Positions 37,438 to 45,779 of a DNA stretch of 64,000 nucleotides are shown one piece after another; position 1 is the first letter of the stretch, and each line of letters starts with the position of its first letter. This DNA comes from Bog-159 sp963738375 (GTDB taxonomy: Bacteria > Acidobacteriota > Terriglobia > Bryobacterales > Bryobacteraceae). Below the pieces are notes generated by a model. That model did no database searches, was not told where the DNA came from, and saw only the letters and a list, made by a program, of their open reading frames with translations. Position numbers and translations under genes: made by a program. The stretch covers positions 1,612,001 to 1,676,000 of the forward strand of contig CAVTWL010000004.1 of NCBI GenBank assembly GCA_963738375.1. The letters run 5' to 3'.

Positions 37438-38527
37438 TCACTTCGGTGAAAGGGTAAGGATGAGCTCTTCGGCCGGATGACGCGCGGCCCTGCCGTTTCC
37501 CACCTCTACGTCAACTCCCCCCAGGGTGCTAAATCTGCTCTGGACGAGCTTTTCTTTTACCTTGAAATGTTCCCGCGCCAGTGACCGTACGACATCGCCT
37601 GACAGTCCGTTCGAACACTCATGTGCCGGAAAAGTAACGATTACCCTGGCCCCTTTTGCCCCGAGCTTGCCCAGCAACTCAGCGAAAGCTTTTTTGGCCC
37701 AGTGATGATGCTGTAGCGAGAGTGAGGACGCATCTGGGGCGTCGGATTCCGGCCGGATCCGATACATCTCCCGGAGTTCCGGTGGTACGGATTCCAGTAC
37801 ATGGTAGAAACGACTGTACTGCACGGCGGAATACGGAGGATCGAGAAAGACCAGGTCAGTGGGCTTAACGTCGTCCGCTGCGATGTTCGCGTGAACCGTG
37901 TTTGCGATTCCGGTGCGCTTGGCGAAGAGCTTTGACAATGCGGAGAAAAACTTCTTGTTCAGGGAAGGCACATCCTTGATCACGCTTCGGTGATGTATGC
38001 GTTGGCATTGCGACCGGCTGGAAGGGCTGCGCCGTATGACCCGGCGAGGCCGCGCATCGACTTGCAACATGCAAAAGCGAGGCCAGCGCCACTGTCAGTT
38101 GCGGCCGTTCCTCGGGAAGGGTGGCCCTGAAGGCATCCAGCCAAACGGCTTGTACCGGGCAGAAAAAATGCCCACCGTAAGCCTTGGTCAAAGGAAGGCT
38201 CTGCCGACGCAGAGACCAATCGCGAAATTCATCAACGGATTTGTGCGTTACCCTTTGCAGTTTCGGAGGGCGGTACCGCGCGTAAATAGTGGTGGCGCGC
38301 GCGTACCATTCAGACCACGCTTCCGTCGGCAGAAGTTCCGCCTGCCTCTCTAGGATGGCCCCTGCAAGTACGGCACTGTATTGCTGCAGGTCTGATGCGA
38401 CGACCGGGATCTCGTATTTCGTGGCCACATGGATTGCTACGGCGCCCGAGCCCGCAAAGAGGTCCACGAATCGCGTGGTCTTCGGAGCGTTATTGGCGAG
38501 CAGGTCGCCCAGGCCGTTCAGCAGCAT
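37438..38527 (-). CDS. Dam-like (D12, alpha-class) adenine DNA methyltransferase, frameshifted
   Basis: About 362 codons. Motif I near residue 20 (RFVDLFAGSGAVAIHV) binds S-adenosylmethionine. Motif IV (TDLVFLDPPYSAVQYSRFYH) is the catalytic DPPY. The order FxGxG, target region, DPPY is the alpha class of N6-adenine methyltransferases. The frame changes near 37990, between GHTAQPFQPVA and VIKDVPSLNKKFFSAL. The gene lies 57 bp upstream of the GmrSD-like gene and 24 bp downstream of the unknown gene at 38552. The target sequence cannot be inferred. Confidence 0.82.
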
Positions 38528-38551
38528 GGACCGCTTTTGAACCCATGTACT

Positions 38552-39400
38552 TCACGTTCTTCTCGCATAGAGCTGCGTGTATTCTGGGTCAACGATTTCA
38601 AACGTCAGATCCTTCGGCTTCCATGATGGAGTGCGCTGAATGGCCCAGAAGCGATTGTCGGTCCCGACGACTTCGTCGAGGAGCTTCCGAAATTTAACGA
38701 TGCGATGATACGCGAGTATCTGTACATTTTCGATGTCCGGAAATCTATCCGCGTCGGTGAGAGGAACCGATGAAAGCTCGATTTCCGCTATCTTCTGAAT
38801 TCGTTTTGCAAGGAAGGGTTCGCTCAGGGGCTTGAACACCGGGAAGGTGTTCAGGTGGTCGGCGTAATTAGCGCGATTCCTGTGCGAGCCGTCGCACTTC
38901 GGATTCTTCTCGTTGTTTTCGTAAAAGAACGGATCGCCGGTCAGCTCAGGATGTTTTGCCAGGAACTTCCAGTAAAGAGTATGCTCCCTGTCCCAGCGAT
39001 CTTTGGCGACGAGCTCGAAAACCCAACCCGTGCCTTGACGCGCGAGGCGAATAATGCGCTTCTCGTTATGAAGGTGGAAAAGACCGAACAGGTGCGCATA
39101 GGCCCGCATCGAGTAATGGCTGGAGTAGTATCCGGCTACCGAAGACCATATTGGGCTAGACTCTGTCAGGGAAGCTGAGATCAGAAAGCTGTGGATCGCC
39201 CTCAGCCACATCTCGACAGCGGCGGTAGCAAACAGGGATAGTTCAGCTGGCTTTACGGCGATGAATTGCTGCGTGAACGGCGCGCAGCGTTTACTCAGCA
39301 GAGTCGCAAGCGCCTTTGGGGGCGGGAATGCACCAGCCGCGCTCTGGTCATTCAAGCGACTGAACATGACCGTAATTTGCTTTTCGAGATCCTTATTCAT
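38552..39400 (-). CDS. Unknown core protein of the defence-like operon
   Basis: 282 aa without a recognised domain. It is mainly helical, with aromatic-rich segments (SVAGYYSSHYSMRAYAHLFG, LYWKFLAKHPELTGDPFFYE) and a His/Tyr-rich YADHLNTFPVFKPLS. The start overlaps the end of the DGQHR gene by 8 bp, and its stop is 24 bp before the methyltransferase start, so it is embedded in the operon. It may supply recognition or nuclease function, but no catalytic motif is visible. Confidence 0.75.
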   Translation of the reverse strand: MNKDLEKQITVMFSRLNDQSAAGAFPPPKALATLLSKRCAPFTQQFIAVKPAELSLFATAAVEMWLRAIHSFLISASLTESSPIWSSVAGYYSSHYSMRAYAHLFGLFHLHNEKRIIRLARQGTGWVFELVAKDRWDREHTLYWKFLAKHPELTGDPFFYENNEKNPKCDGSHRNRANYADHLNTFPVFKPLSEPFLAKRIQKIAEIELSSVPLTDADRFPDIENVQILAYHRIVKFRKLLDEVVGTDNRFWAIQRTPSWKPKDLTFEIVDPEYTQLYARRT

Positions 39401-40784
39401 CAGGGTCTTCCGTGCCTAGCGCTCTCTGCGCCTTGGCACGCACTTCATCCGCGACACGCGCACGCCGTTCATCGCTCCATTTACTGGTGCTCTCAGTTGC
39501 CCCGAATGACGCCCATAGTGTGTCGCGAAAGCGGCCTATACCTCCGCTTCCTAGGTATTGCTGTTCCTTAAATTGCTTCTTGTCGATAAAAACGCCGTTG
39601 TCATCGAGGAGGCCCGCACGCTCAGCGGTATCCTGCAATAGTTTTTGGGTTCGACGCTGTACGGCTTCGGAGACGAGTGCGGTTGACCGCTTCACCTTCC
39701 ACAGAATCGCTGGGATGAGGTCGAGAATCGAAACCAGCACCCGACCTTGATAGGCGACGTTTTCGGGATTGAGCGAATTGCGATCATCCGGAGCTTCGAA
39801 TCGCCCGGAAGCATCCAGCCAGGCCGCCAGACATTGCGCCAGAAACTCGGTTTGCACCTCCAGCCCGTCGATGCCGGCCTTTCGAAGTTCGGGCATTACG
39901 CCTTCGATGGCGGCGGACAGCGTGGCGAGTGTGATGACGTCCTTGACGCCATATTTTATTCCGGGAATCTGAATCATCCCCACCAACGGGCCTGTTTCAA
40001 GCATGAGCTTGCGGCCTATGTCCTGAGCTCTTTCCTTGTCATCGAGGGAGTCGCGCTTTCCACGCGCAGTAGGAAACAGGTCGACAACGAGCGAGCGATC
40101 AACCTTCTTCTGGTTGAAATTCACATCGATGAAGATTTGCGCTTGCCGCTGCGGCGCTTCGTTCGGGCCGTCCAAATCCAGAAATACTTCGGCCGGTATT
40201 TCCCATTGCGCCTCCGGCTTTCCGCGCTCTTGGAGCAACCGAACCGCGAAATATGCCCCATTTATCCGGTGTTGACCGTCGATTACTGAAAATCGCAGGT
40301 CCGCGTGATTCGCATCAAATATCAAATGAGCGGGTTGATTGGCATCATTTTCGACGGTCTGGGTTATCTTGGCGCCGTTCACGTGCAGCAGGATATTCGA
40401 GAACGTTGGAAACGCGCTCTTCATCGGTGTGACGACTTTGGATACTCTCGGCGGCCATTCGCGGCCAGGCTCGTTTTTGGTGGGCTGATAGATGTCAGCG
40501 AAGAACTGGTCGATTAGATCCGGAACCTTCGTGATCTCTTCCTGAAGCAGGTAACTCGCGATCTGCGCCACGCGCTTCCAATCCAGAGAGCGTTGGATTG
40601 CCTTTACCTTGGTTGAGTCCCGGTGTGGCGAGTGTGGCTTGCCGGGCCACCATTCCATCAGCTTCGCGACATCCAGAGCGCAGAGGCAATGGTGTTTGTC
40701 TTGGAGTTCAGGCCGGACGAACGGGTTTTTGGGAACTATAACCGAGATGCGCTGGACGGAGGTACCGCCTTGCTTCTTTTTCAT
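39393..40784 (-). CDS. DGQHR-domain protein (DndB/ParB-like)
   Basis: 463 aa. The signature FSVIDGQHRINGAYFAVRLL sits near residue 165-185, followed by the companion motif IFIDVNFNQKKVDRSLVVDL. These define the DGQHR family, related to DndB and to the ParB/sulfiredoxin NTPase superfamily. Such proteins regulate or assist DNA modification in phosphorothioate (Dnd) and deazaguanine (Dpd) systems. Here it heads an operon with an adenine methyltransferase and a DUF262/DUF1524 nuclease, which itself carries the related DGQQR motif. None of the other Dnd or Dpd genes is present. Confidence 0.85.
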   Translation of the reverse strand: MKKKQGGTSVQRISVIVPKNPFVRPELQDKHHCLCALDVAKLMEWWPGKPHSPHRDSTKVKAIQRSLDWKRVAQIASYLLQEEITKVPDLIDQFFADIYQPTKNEPGREWPPRVSKVVTPMKSAFPTFSNILLHVNGAKITQTVENDANQPAHLIFDANHADLRFSVIDGQHRINGAYFAVRLLQERGKPEAQWEIPAEVFLDLDGPNEAPQRQAQIFIDVNFNQKKVDRSLVVDLFPTARGKRDSLDDKERAQDIGRKLMLETGPLVGMIQIPGIKYGVKDVITLATLSAAIEGVMPELRKAGIDGLEVQTEFLAQCLAAWLDASGRFEAPDDRNSLNPENVAYQGRVLVSILDLIPAILWKVKRSTALVSEAVQRRTQKLLQDTAERAGLLDDNGVFIDKKQFKEQQYLGSGGIGRFRDTLWASFGATESTSKWSDERRARVADEVRAKAQRALGTEDPDE

Positions 40785-40971
40785 GGCGCTCCTTTTTGCC
40801 CTTGGCGATTAGCGTTCCGGCCTGAATGGAATATCGACGAGCTCGCAAGCGAACTTGATGAGCATTTGCCCGTAGAAACACTGGATTATAACAAATCTCG
40901 CGTTTAGAATGGTTTGCGCGCTGGAGAAGCGAGCGAGAGGGACGATTGAGGTTGATCGCGCAGTTCCTAGC

Positions 40972-41277
40972 TTAATTGGGCTGCCCTAACAAAGTCCTCA
41001 CGCGCTGCCGCTTCGTAATCCCCGCCGGGCCGTCTCGCGTCGTCGGCTCCGACCATTTCAGCACCTGCTTGAGCAAAAGCTTATGCTCGGTCGGCTGCCG
41101 ATACACCATGACCGTGAATTCCGTGTTCGGGTTCGGCGCTGCCGGGCTCAGCTCGTCTTCGCGGAGCTGGGCCACCGCGATGGCCACGGCTTCGTAGAGG
41201 GAATCAGCATCCACGTCGACGCCATGGAGGACACCGTCAGAATCGGAAAAGGAAACGCGGCAGCGGGAACCGGCCAT
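40972..41277 (-). CDS. Conserved small hypothetical protein
   Basis: 101 aa from the ATG at 41277 (MAGSRCRVSFSDSDGVLHGV), continuing DVDADSLYEAVAIAVAQLRE and ending in a basic tail (GPAGITKRQRVRTLLGQPN). The pattern is a short ubiquitin-like alpha/beta sequence; I recall similar small proteins from acidobacteria, but no function. The longer frame to 41388 has no better start. It lies at the right end of the cargo segment. Confidence 0.6.
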   Translation of the reverse strand: MAGSRCRVSFSDSDGVLHGVDVDADSLYEAVAIAVAQLREDELSPAAPNPNTEFTVMVYRQPTEHKLLLKQVLKWSEPTTRDGPAGITKRQRVRTLLGQPN

Positions 41278-41340
41278 GCCCACGAGTATAGCGCAGGTTT
41301 CGCCTTTTCTTCCCCGTCCACGCGCGGCTATCATGGTAGT

Positions 41341-41619
41341 GTGCCTGAACTGAAGGATATGCGCTCCTGGACGGAGCATCTGGGCCATTCAAAACTCCGC
41401 TCGTTCACCGATGCAGAAGGCCATTTCTGGCTGGAGCAGAATTCGGCTAAGGCATCCAAATGGGGAAAGCTGGCCAGGCAAGGTCACGATGTCGCCTGGG
41501 AATTCGCTGGACCCGGCGGAGCCTATACCGGGCGCATGCTGGTTGACGGCGAGATCTATACGCCGTCGGAGGCGACGAAGAAGTTTCTGCAAGGATCGAG
41601 TTCAAAAAGCGATGACTAA
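41341..41619 (+). CDS. Conserved small hypothetical protein
   Basis: 92 aa from a GTG at 41341 (PELKDMRSWTEHLGHSKLRS), then FTDAEGHFWLEQNSAKASKW, AGPGGAYTGRMLVDGEIYTP and SEATKKFL. It is divergent from the preceding gene, with starts about 60 bp apart. An ATG at 41359 is an alternative start. The sequence is a good small globular protein without a recognised domain. Confidence 0.6.
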   Translation: MPELKDMRSWTEHLGHSKLRSFTDAEGHFWLEQNSAKASKWGKLARQGHDVAWEFAGPGGAYTGRMLVDGEIYTPSEATKKFLQGSSSKSDD

Positions 41620-41818
41620 TGTGCCAAGAAATAACGGTCGACAGTGACAGTGCATTCCGCTAAACCCTCAATCAGGGAGACTGTCACCAGAACGTCACCA
41701 CGTCGGGGTAAAAACCGCTGAAAATGCGTGAAGTCAGGTGAGACTGAAAACAGCCGCAAGTTGTTGGCTGGCTTCAGGATTTGCTTGGTTTTGAGGAACT
41801 TGCAGGAACGGGCCGGAT
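41620..41818. other. Right end of the cargo segment, no gene seen
   Basis: 199 bp between the last cargo gene and the right copy of the direct repeat. The junction with the repeat is at 41818/41819, in the tRNA anticodon stem. Short imperfect repeats of the type GACAGT/GTGACAG are present, as is common at recombinase arm sites, but no site can be assigned. Confidence 0.4.
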
Positions 41819-41861
41819 CGGTTTTCAAGACCGCCGGTTTCAACCACTCACCCATTCCTCC
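41819..41861 (-). pseudogene. 5' half of tRNA-Ser
   Basis: 43 nt identical to the acceptor 5' strand, D-arm and 5' side of the anticodon arm of the tRNA-Ser at 34629-34718. The 3' half is replaced by cargo DNA, so no tRNA can be made. Confidence 0.9.
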
Positions 41862-42127
41862 GCCTCCTATCTTACCGAATTTCTGTGGCGGCACGTACCA
41901 ATGCGTGCCCCTTCCAGGCCCTGTTTCATCGCAAGGAACTGTTGATCCCGCTCTCCCACTCCCGCACCACCCGCCGCCCAATCTCCGCAAACTCAACGTG
42001 CTCCCTGGCGTAGGCCTCGACTTCCGCTGCGGTCTCCTGCATCCCTTCCGCGACGCGCTCCAGAATCTGCCTGATCTTTGCGGGCGTACACCCCGCCCGT
42101 GTCTCCCCAAGCCTCCGCAGTTCCTTC
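41819..42127. repeat. 309-bp direct repeat, right copy
   Basis: The second copy of the repeat at 34676-34984. Here the hipA end belongs to the intact gene, while the tRNA-Ser is cut at the anticodon stem. A crossover between the two copies would remove 7,143 bp and restore hipBA, tRNA-Ser and the integrase in one line. Confidence 0.95.
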
Positions 42128-43152
42128 CCTGTAGGCCACCGCGTCGAACCGTTCAGCGTCAGCGCCAGGCTGTCTTTGCTCAGGTACACGGACGTGGTCA
42201 CCAGATCGTAGACCGGCGCCAGGCGCGCCTCCCCCAGCACATCGTCATACACCACCCCGAAATTCTTCAGATGCGCGTCACCATTGCGCAGCGCGCAGTT
42301 CAGCGCAATCAGCAGGAACAGCTTTTCCATGTCCTCGTTGACATGCGTGGAATTCGCAAACTGCCCGAACCGCTTCATCACATGGGTTTCATAGCTGCCC
42401 CGGTACTTTTCATCGGTCCTGCGCGCGTTCAGCACGCAGAAATCTTCGAAGCCCCGGTGCGTGCCATCCAGGCGCAAATCGAAGCGGTCGATCACCAGCG
42501 CCATGCCGTCCTCCGCGAGCCGGAAAGGCGGCACGTCCAGGCCGCACCTGCGCGCCGCCGCAAGACAGAAATACTCGTTGGCGGCCAGCTGCGGAAATTC
42601 GTTCGGCTCCCACAGCTTCACGATATGCGTCGCGCCCCGGTAGCTCGACGATAGCCGGGTGCCGCCGTGTTCCATCTCCGCAAAGGCTTTTTCGTCGCGC
42701 ACCAGGATCTTCGGCTGCACGCCGCTGATGCCTGAGAATACGGCGAACTTCTCCAATAAGTAGCGGAACAAGTCGCCGCCGCGCCGCCGTTCCATAATCT
42801 CATCCACCGATTGGAACGGCACCTCCTCGTTCAGCTCTTCCCTCTCCCCCGTATAGCGAATGCGGCCGACTTGCGAGCGCCCCACGATCGACAATAAGTC
42901 GAATTCGTCAAACCTGCCGGTCGCTTTCGCGAAAGCCAGGCGCAGACGTTCCCGCAGCAATCCCTCCGGCAGATTCATCTCGAAAATCGGCGGCAGGCCG
43001 AAGTTCACGCTCCACGAAGGCAGCCGCACCGGCATGGTGATCGATACCGCGCACTCCGCCGGCCTGCCCGGCAGGTACGCGAAGGTGCTGCCGCGCTCTC
43101 CGTGCCGATCAAGCAGCCCCGCCTCAGCCGCGCCGGTCCAGACCTTGATCAT
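41926..43152 (-). CDS. hipA: HipA-family serine/threonine kinase toxin
   Basis: 408 aa. The N-terminal subdomain (residues 1-100) is followed by the kinase core: SGISGVQPKIL, holding the autophosphorylated Ser and the P-loop-like segment; THIVKLW with the ATP-binding Lys; the catalytic loop NCALRNGDAHLKNFGVVYDD; and the metal-binding APVYDLVTT. HipA toxins phosphorylate aminoacyl-tRNA synthetases and cause dormancy. The start overlaps the end of hipB by 29 bp. The last 202 bp of the gene lie in the 309-bp repeat, so the gene end is duplicated at 34.8 kb. Confidence 0.93.
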   Translation of the reverse strand: MIKVWTGAAEAGLLDRHGERGSTFAYLPGRPAECAVSITMPVRLPSWSVNFGLPPIFEMNLPEGLLRERLRLAFAKATGRFDEFDLLSIVGRSQVGRIRYTGEREELNEEVPFQSVDEIMERRRGGDLFRYLLEKFAVFSGISGVQPKILVRDEKAFAEMEHGGTRLSSSYRGATHIVKLWEPNEFPQLAANEYFCLAAARRCGLDVPPFRLAEDGMALVIDRFDLRLDGTHRGFEDFCVLNARRTDEKYRGSYETHVMKRFGQFANSTHVNEDMEKLFLLIALNCALRNGDAHLKNFGVVYDDVLGEARLAPVYDLVTTSVYLSKDSLALTLNGSTRWPTGKELRRLGETRAGCTPAKIRQILERVAEGMQETAAEVEAYAREHVEFAEIGRRVVREWESGINSSLR

Positions 43153-43402
43153 CGCGGTCCTCCTCCATCAGTTCGTCCAGGGTCGGCCGTTGCGCGCTTG
43201 CCGTCCGTAGGCTCAGCTCAAGCCCGACTGCCGCAAGCAGTTTAGTAACTTTGGAGAAGCCCAGCTCCCCGGCGCGTCCGTTTTCCAGCGCGTCCAGCGT
43301 AGCGCGGCTCACGCCCGCCTTGCGCGCGAGCTCGGTCTGGTTGAGTTTGAGTACTTTCCGGCCTTCGGCGATCCGGTTGCCGATGGACCCTAAATCCAGC
43401 AT
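43124..43402 (-). CDS. hipB: HipB-like antitoxin / Xre-family repressor
   Basis: 92 aa from the ATG at 43402 (MLDLGSIGNRIAEGRKVLKL). It has an Xre-type helix-turn-helix (LNQTELARKAGVSRATLDAL) and an acidic, flexible C-terminus (LDELMEEDRDDQG) typical of a protease-sensitive antitoxin. The frame extends to 43438, but the promoter lies there. The 3' end overlaps hipA. It should repress the operon through the palindromic sites at 43400-43470. Confidence 0.9.
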   Translation of the reverse strand: MLDLGSIGNRIAEGRKVLKLNQTELARKAGVSRATLDALENGRAGELGFSKVTKLLAAVGLELSLRTASAQRPTLDELMEEDRDDQGLDRRG

Positions 43403-43466
43403 AATACCTATTATATTAGGCACATAAACTGATTTCAATAGTTTTGCATAATATTATAGGCATACA
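43403..43466 (-). promoter_or_regulatory. hipBA promoter and operator-like sites
   Basis: On the minus strand TTGAAA (43438-43433), a 17-bp spacer and a perfect TATAAT (43415-43410) lie 7 nt before the hipB ATG, so the transcript would be leaderless or nearly so. The -10 is inside a dyad, CCTA-N6-TAGG (43407-43420). A second related site, TGC-ATAATATTAT-AGGCA, lies at about 43445-43462, so both sides of the -35 carry similar sites with TAGGCA. HipB binding there would block the promoter. Confidence 0.65.
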
Positions 43467-43580
43467 GTGTGTAGCAAAATAAACGCATGAAATCTGATGG
43501 ATAAACACTAATCTCACCTGGTCCCCCTCCACGCGTCAACACCAATTTATACAATATAATCAATCACTTACATCCATATA

Positions 43581-43607
43581 TTGTCACTCTCACCATAAGT
43601 GTGCTAA
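43581..43607 (+). promoter_or_regulatory. CIRCE element (HrcA operator) of groESL
   Basis: TTGTCACTC-N9-GTGTGCTAA, 27 bp, matches CIRCE (TTAGCACTC-N9-GAGTGCTAA) at 15 of 18 arm positions with exact spacing. The left arm also supplies a -35-like TTGTCA, and TAATAA (43605-43610) could be the -10. It is about 80 bp upstream of groES. HrcA repression is the expected control. Confidence 0.8.
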
Positions 43608-43687
43608 TAATGGTTCTTCGGATTCCGTTACCCGGTTTCCGCATGCACCGATTACAACAAACCGAAACATGGAGGTCGTACTTTAAT

Positions 43688-44005
43688 ATGAAAATTCGTC
43701 CGCTCTATGACCGCATCGTGGTCAAACGGATCGAGGACAAGGAAACCATGCAGGGTGGCCTTTATATCCCCGATTCCGCCAAGGAAAAACCCCAGGAAGG
43801 CGAAGTCGTCGCCGTCGGCAAGGGTAAGCGCCTCGAAGATGGCAAGCTCGTCCCCCTCGACGTCGAGGTCGGCAATCGCATCCTCTTCGGCAAATACTCC
43901 GGCTCCGACATCAAGCTGGATGGCGAGGAATACATGATCATGCGTGAGGACGAAGTCCTCGGCATTTTGGAAAGTCAACCCAAGGCAGCCAAAAAGGCTT
44001 CCTAA
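43688..44005 (+). CDS. groES: Co-chaperonin GroES
   Basis: 105 aa from the ATG at 43688 (GGAGG 12 bases upstream): MKIRPLYDRIVVKRIEDKET, the mobile loop METMQGGLYIPDSAKEK-type segment, and GNRILFGKYSGSDIKLDGEE near the C-terminus. It is slightly longer than the usual 95-100 aa because of a Lys-rich tail (QPKAAKKAS). It forms the heptameric lid of the GroEL chamber. groEL follows after 15 bp. Confidence 0.97.
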   Translation: MKIRPLYDRIVVKRIEDKETMQGGLYIPDSAKEKPQEGEVVAVGKGKRLEDGKLVPLDVEVGNRILFGKYSGSDIKLDGEEYMIMREDEVLGILESQPKAAKKAS

Positions 44006-44020
44006 GGAGGAACAATATCA

Positions 44021-45652
44021 ATGGCGAAACAGATCGTATACGCGGAATTCTCCCGTCAAGCTATCCTGCGCGGCGTTAATCAACTGGCCGACGCGGTAAA
44101 AGTCACCCTCGGCCCCAAGGGCCGCAATGTCGTCCTCGAGAAGAAGTTCGGCGGTCCGAACATCACCAAGGACGGCGTCACCGTCGCCAAGGAAATCGAA
44201 CTCAAGGATCCCCTGGAGAACATGGGCGCCCAGATGGTGCGCGAAGTGGCCTCCAAGACTTCCGATGTGGCCGGCGATGGCACCACCACCGCCACCATCC
44301 TGGCCCAGGCCATCTACCGCGAAGGCGTGAAGGCCGTTGCCTCCGGCGCCAACCCGATGGCTCTCAAGCGCGGCATCGATAAGGCCGTTACCGCGGCCGT
44401 CGCGGAAGTCGTGAAGCTCTCCAATCCCGTGACCGGTGAAATGATCGCCCAGGTTGGCACCATCTCCGCCAACAGCGACTCCACCATCGGCAACATCATC
44501 GCCGACGCCATGAAGAAAGTCGGCAAGGATGGCGTCATCACCGTCGAAGAATCCAAGACCATGAACACCGAGTTGGTCACCGTCGACGGCATGCAGTTCG
44601 ATCGCGGCTACCTCTCCCCTTACTTCGTCTCCGATCCCGACCGCATGGAATGCGTGCTCGAAGATCCCTACATCCTCATCCACGAAAAGAAAATCAGCAA
44701 CATGAAGGACCTGCTGCCCCTGCTCGAGCAAATCGCCCGCGCCGGCAAGCCCCTTCTCATCATTGCTGAAGAAGTCGAAGGCGAAGCCCTCGCCACCCTC
44801 GTGGTCAACAAGCTCCGCGGTACCCTGAACGCCTGCGCCGTCAAAGCGCCCGGCTTCGGCGATCGCCGCAAAGCCATGCTCGACGATATCGCCATCCTCA
44901 CCGGCGGTAAGTCCATCATGGAAGAAACCGGTATCAAGCTGGAAGGCGTCCGCCTCGAAGACCTCGGCCGCGCCAAGCGCGTCACAGTCGACAAGGACAA
45001 CACCACCCTAGTCGATGGCAATGGCAGCCAGAAGTCCATCGAAGGCCGCATCAAACAGCTCCGTACCCAGATCGACGAAACCACTTCCGACTACGACCGC
45101 GAGAAGCTCCAGGAACGCCTGGCTAAGCTCGCCGGCGGCGTCGCCGTCATTAAGGTCGGTGCAGCCACCGAAACCGAAATGAAGGAAAAGAAGGCTCGCG
45201 TCGAAGACGCCCTGCATGCCACCCGCGCGGCTGTCGAGGAAGGCATCGTCCCCGGCGGCGGCGTAGCCCTGCTCCGCGCTTCCAAGTCCCTCGATAACCT
45301 CACCGCCGAAGGCGACGAGCAGATCGGCGTCAACATCGTCCGCCGCGCCTGCCAGGAGCCCCTCCGCCAGATCGTGCTCAACTCCGGCACCGAAGGCGCC
45401 ATCGTGGTCGAAAAGATCCGCGAAAACTCCAACCCCAACTTCGGCTTCAACGCCCAAACCGATAAGTACGAAGACTTGGTGGTCTCCGGCGTCATCGACC
45501 CCACCAAAGTAACCCGCACCGCCCTTCAGAACGCAGCTTCCATCGCGTCCCTGATGCTCACCACCGAAGCCATGGTGGCCGAGATCCCCGAAAAGAAGCC
45601 GGCCCCGGCCGGCGGACCCGGTGGTCACGGCGGTCCCGAGATGGACTACTAA
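44021..45652 (+). CDS. groEL: Chaperonin GroEL
   Basis: 543 aa, full length. The ATP site is intact (VTLGPKGRNVVLEKKFG; VAGDGTTTATILAQAIYREG), as are the apical domain and the late signature AAVEEGIVPGGGVALLRA. The C-terminus is GGPGGHGGPEMDY, a short Gly-rich tail instead of the classic GGM repeats. It is co-transcribed with groES under CIRCE control and ends at a strong terminator. It folds proteins in the cytoplasm with GroES. Confidence 0.98.
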   Translation: MAKQIVYAEFSRQAILRGVNQLADAVKVTLGPKGRNVVLEKKFGGPNITKDGVTVAKEIELKDPLENMGAQMVREVASKTSDVAGDGTTTATILAQAIYREGVKAVASGANPMALKRGIDKAVTAAVAEVVKLSNPVTGEMIAQVGTISANSDSTIGNIIADAMKKVGKDGVITVEESKTMNTELVTVDGMQFDRGYLSPYFVSDPDRMECVLEDPYILIHEKKISNMKDLLPLLEQIARAGKPLLIIAEEVEGEALATLVVNKLRGTLNACAVKAPGFGDRRKAMLDDIAILTGGKSIMEETGIKLEGVRLEDLGRAKRVTVDKDNTTLVDGNGSQKSIEGRIKQLRTQIDETTSDYDREKLQERLAKLAGGVAVIKVGAATETEMKEKKARVEDALHATRAAVEEGIVPGGGVALLRASKSLDNLTAEGDEQIGVNIVRRACQEPLRQIVLNSGTEGAIVVEKIRENSNPNFGFNAQTDKYEDLVVSGVIDPTKVTRTALQNAASIASLMLTTEAMVAEIPEKKPAPAGGPGGHGGPEMDY

Positions 45653-45675
45653 GTCCAGCTCCCAGTCGCTAACTC

Positions 45676-45710
45676 AAAGCCGCGTTCCCAAAAGGGGCGC
45701 GGCTTTTTTT
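45676..45710 (+). terminator. Rho-independent terminator after groEL
   Basis: AAGCCGCG pairs with CGCGGCTT, with an inner CCC/GGG pairing, followed by a T7 run. It lies 24 bp after the groEL stop. Confidence 0.9.
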
Positions 45711-45779
45711 ATGCCGCCCAACCGCCGCCGTCACGGTGATATCCTAATCCGAAGCGAGCTTCGCTCAGCCTAAATCGCC

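Noticed and set aside
39393..40784. Assignment of the DGQHR gene as dndB or dpdB
   Set aside because: No dndA, C, D, E and no dpdA or other Dpd gene is in the window. Only the domain family can be claimed.
35239..40784. Interpretation as a classical type II restriction-modification pair
   Set aside because: The nuclease is of DUF262/DUF1524 type, usually modification-dependent, and two additional operon genes are not explained by a simple pair.
44018..45628. Long open frames on the minus strand opposite groEL
   Set aside because: They are rich in Asp/Gly/His/Val, have no ribosome-binding sites and mirror the codon usage of groEL. They are antisense shadows of a strongly biased gene.
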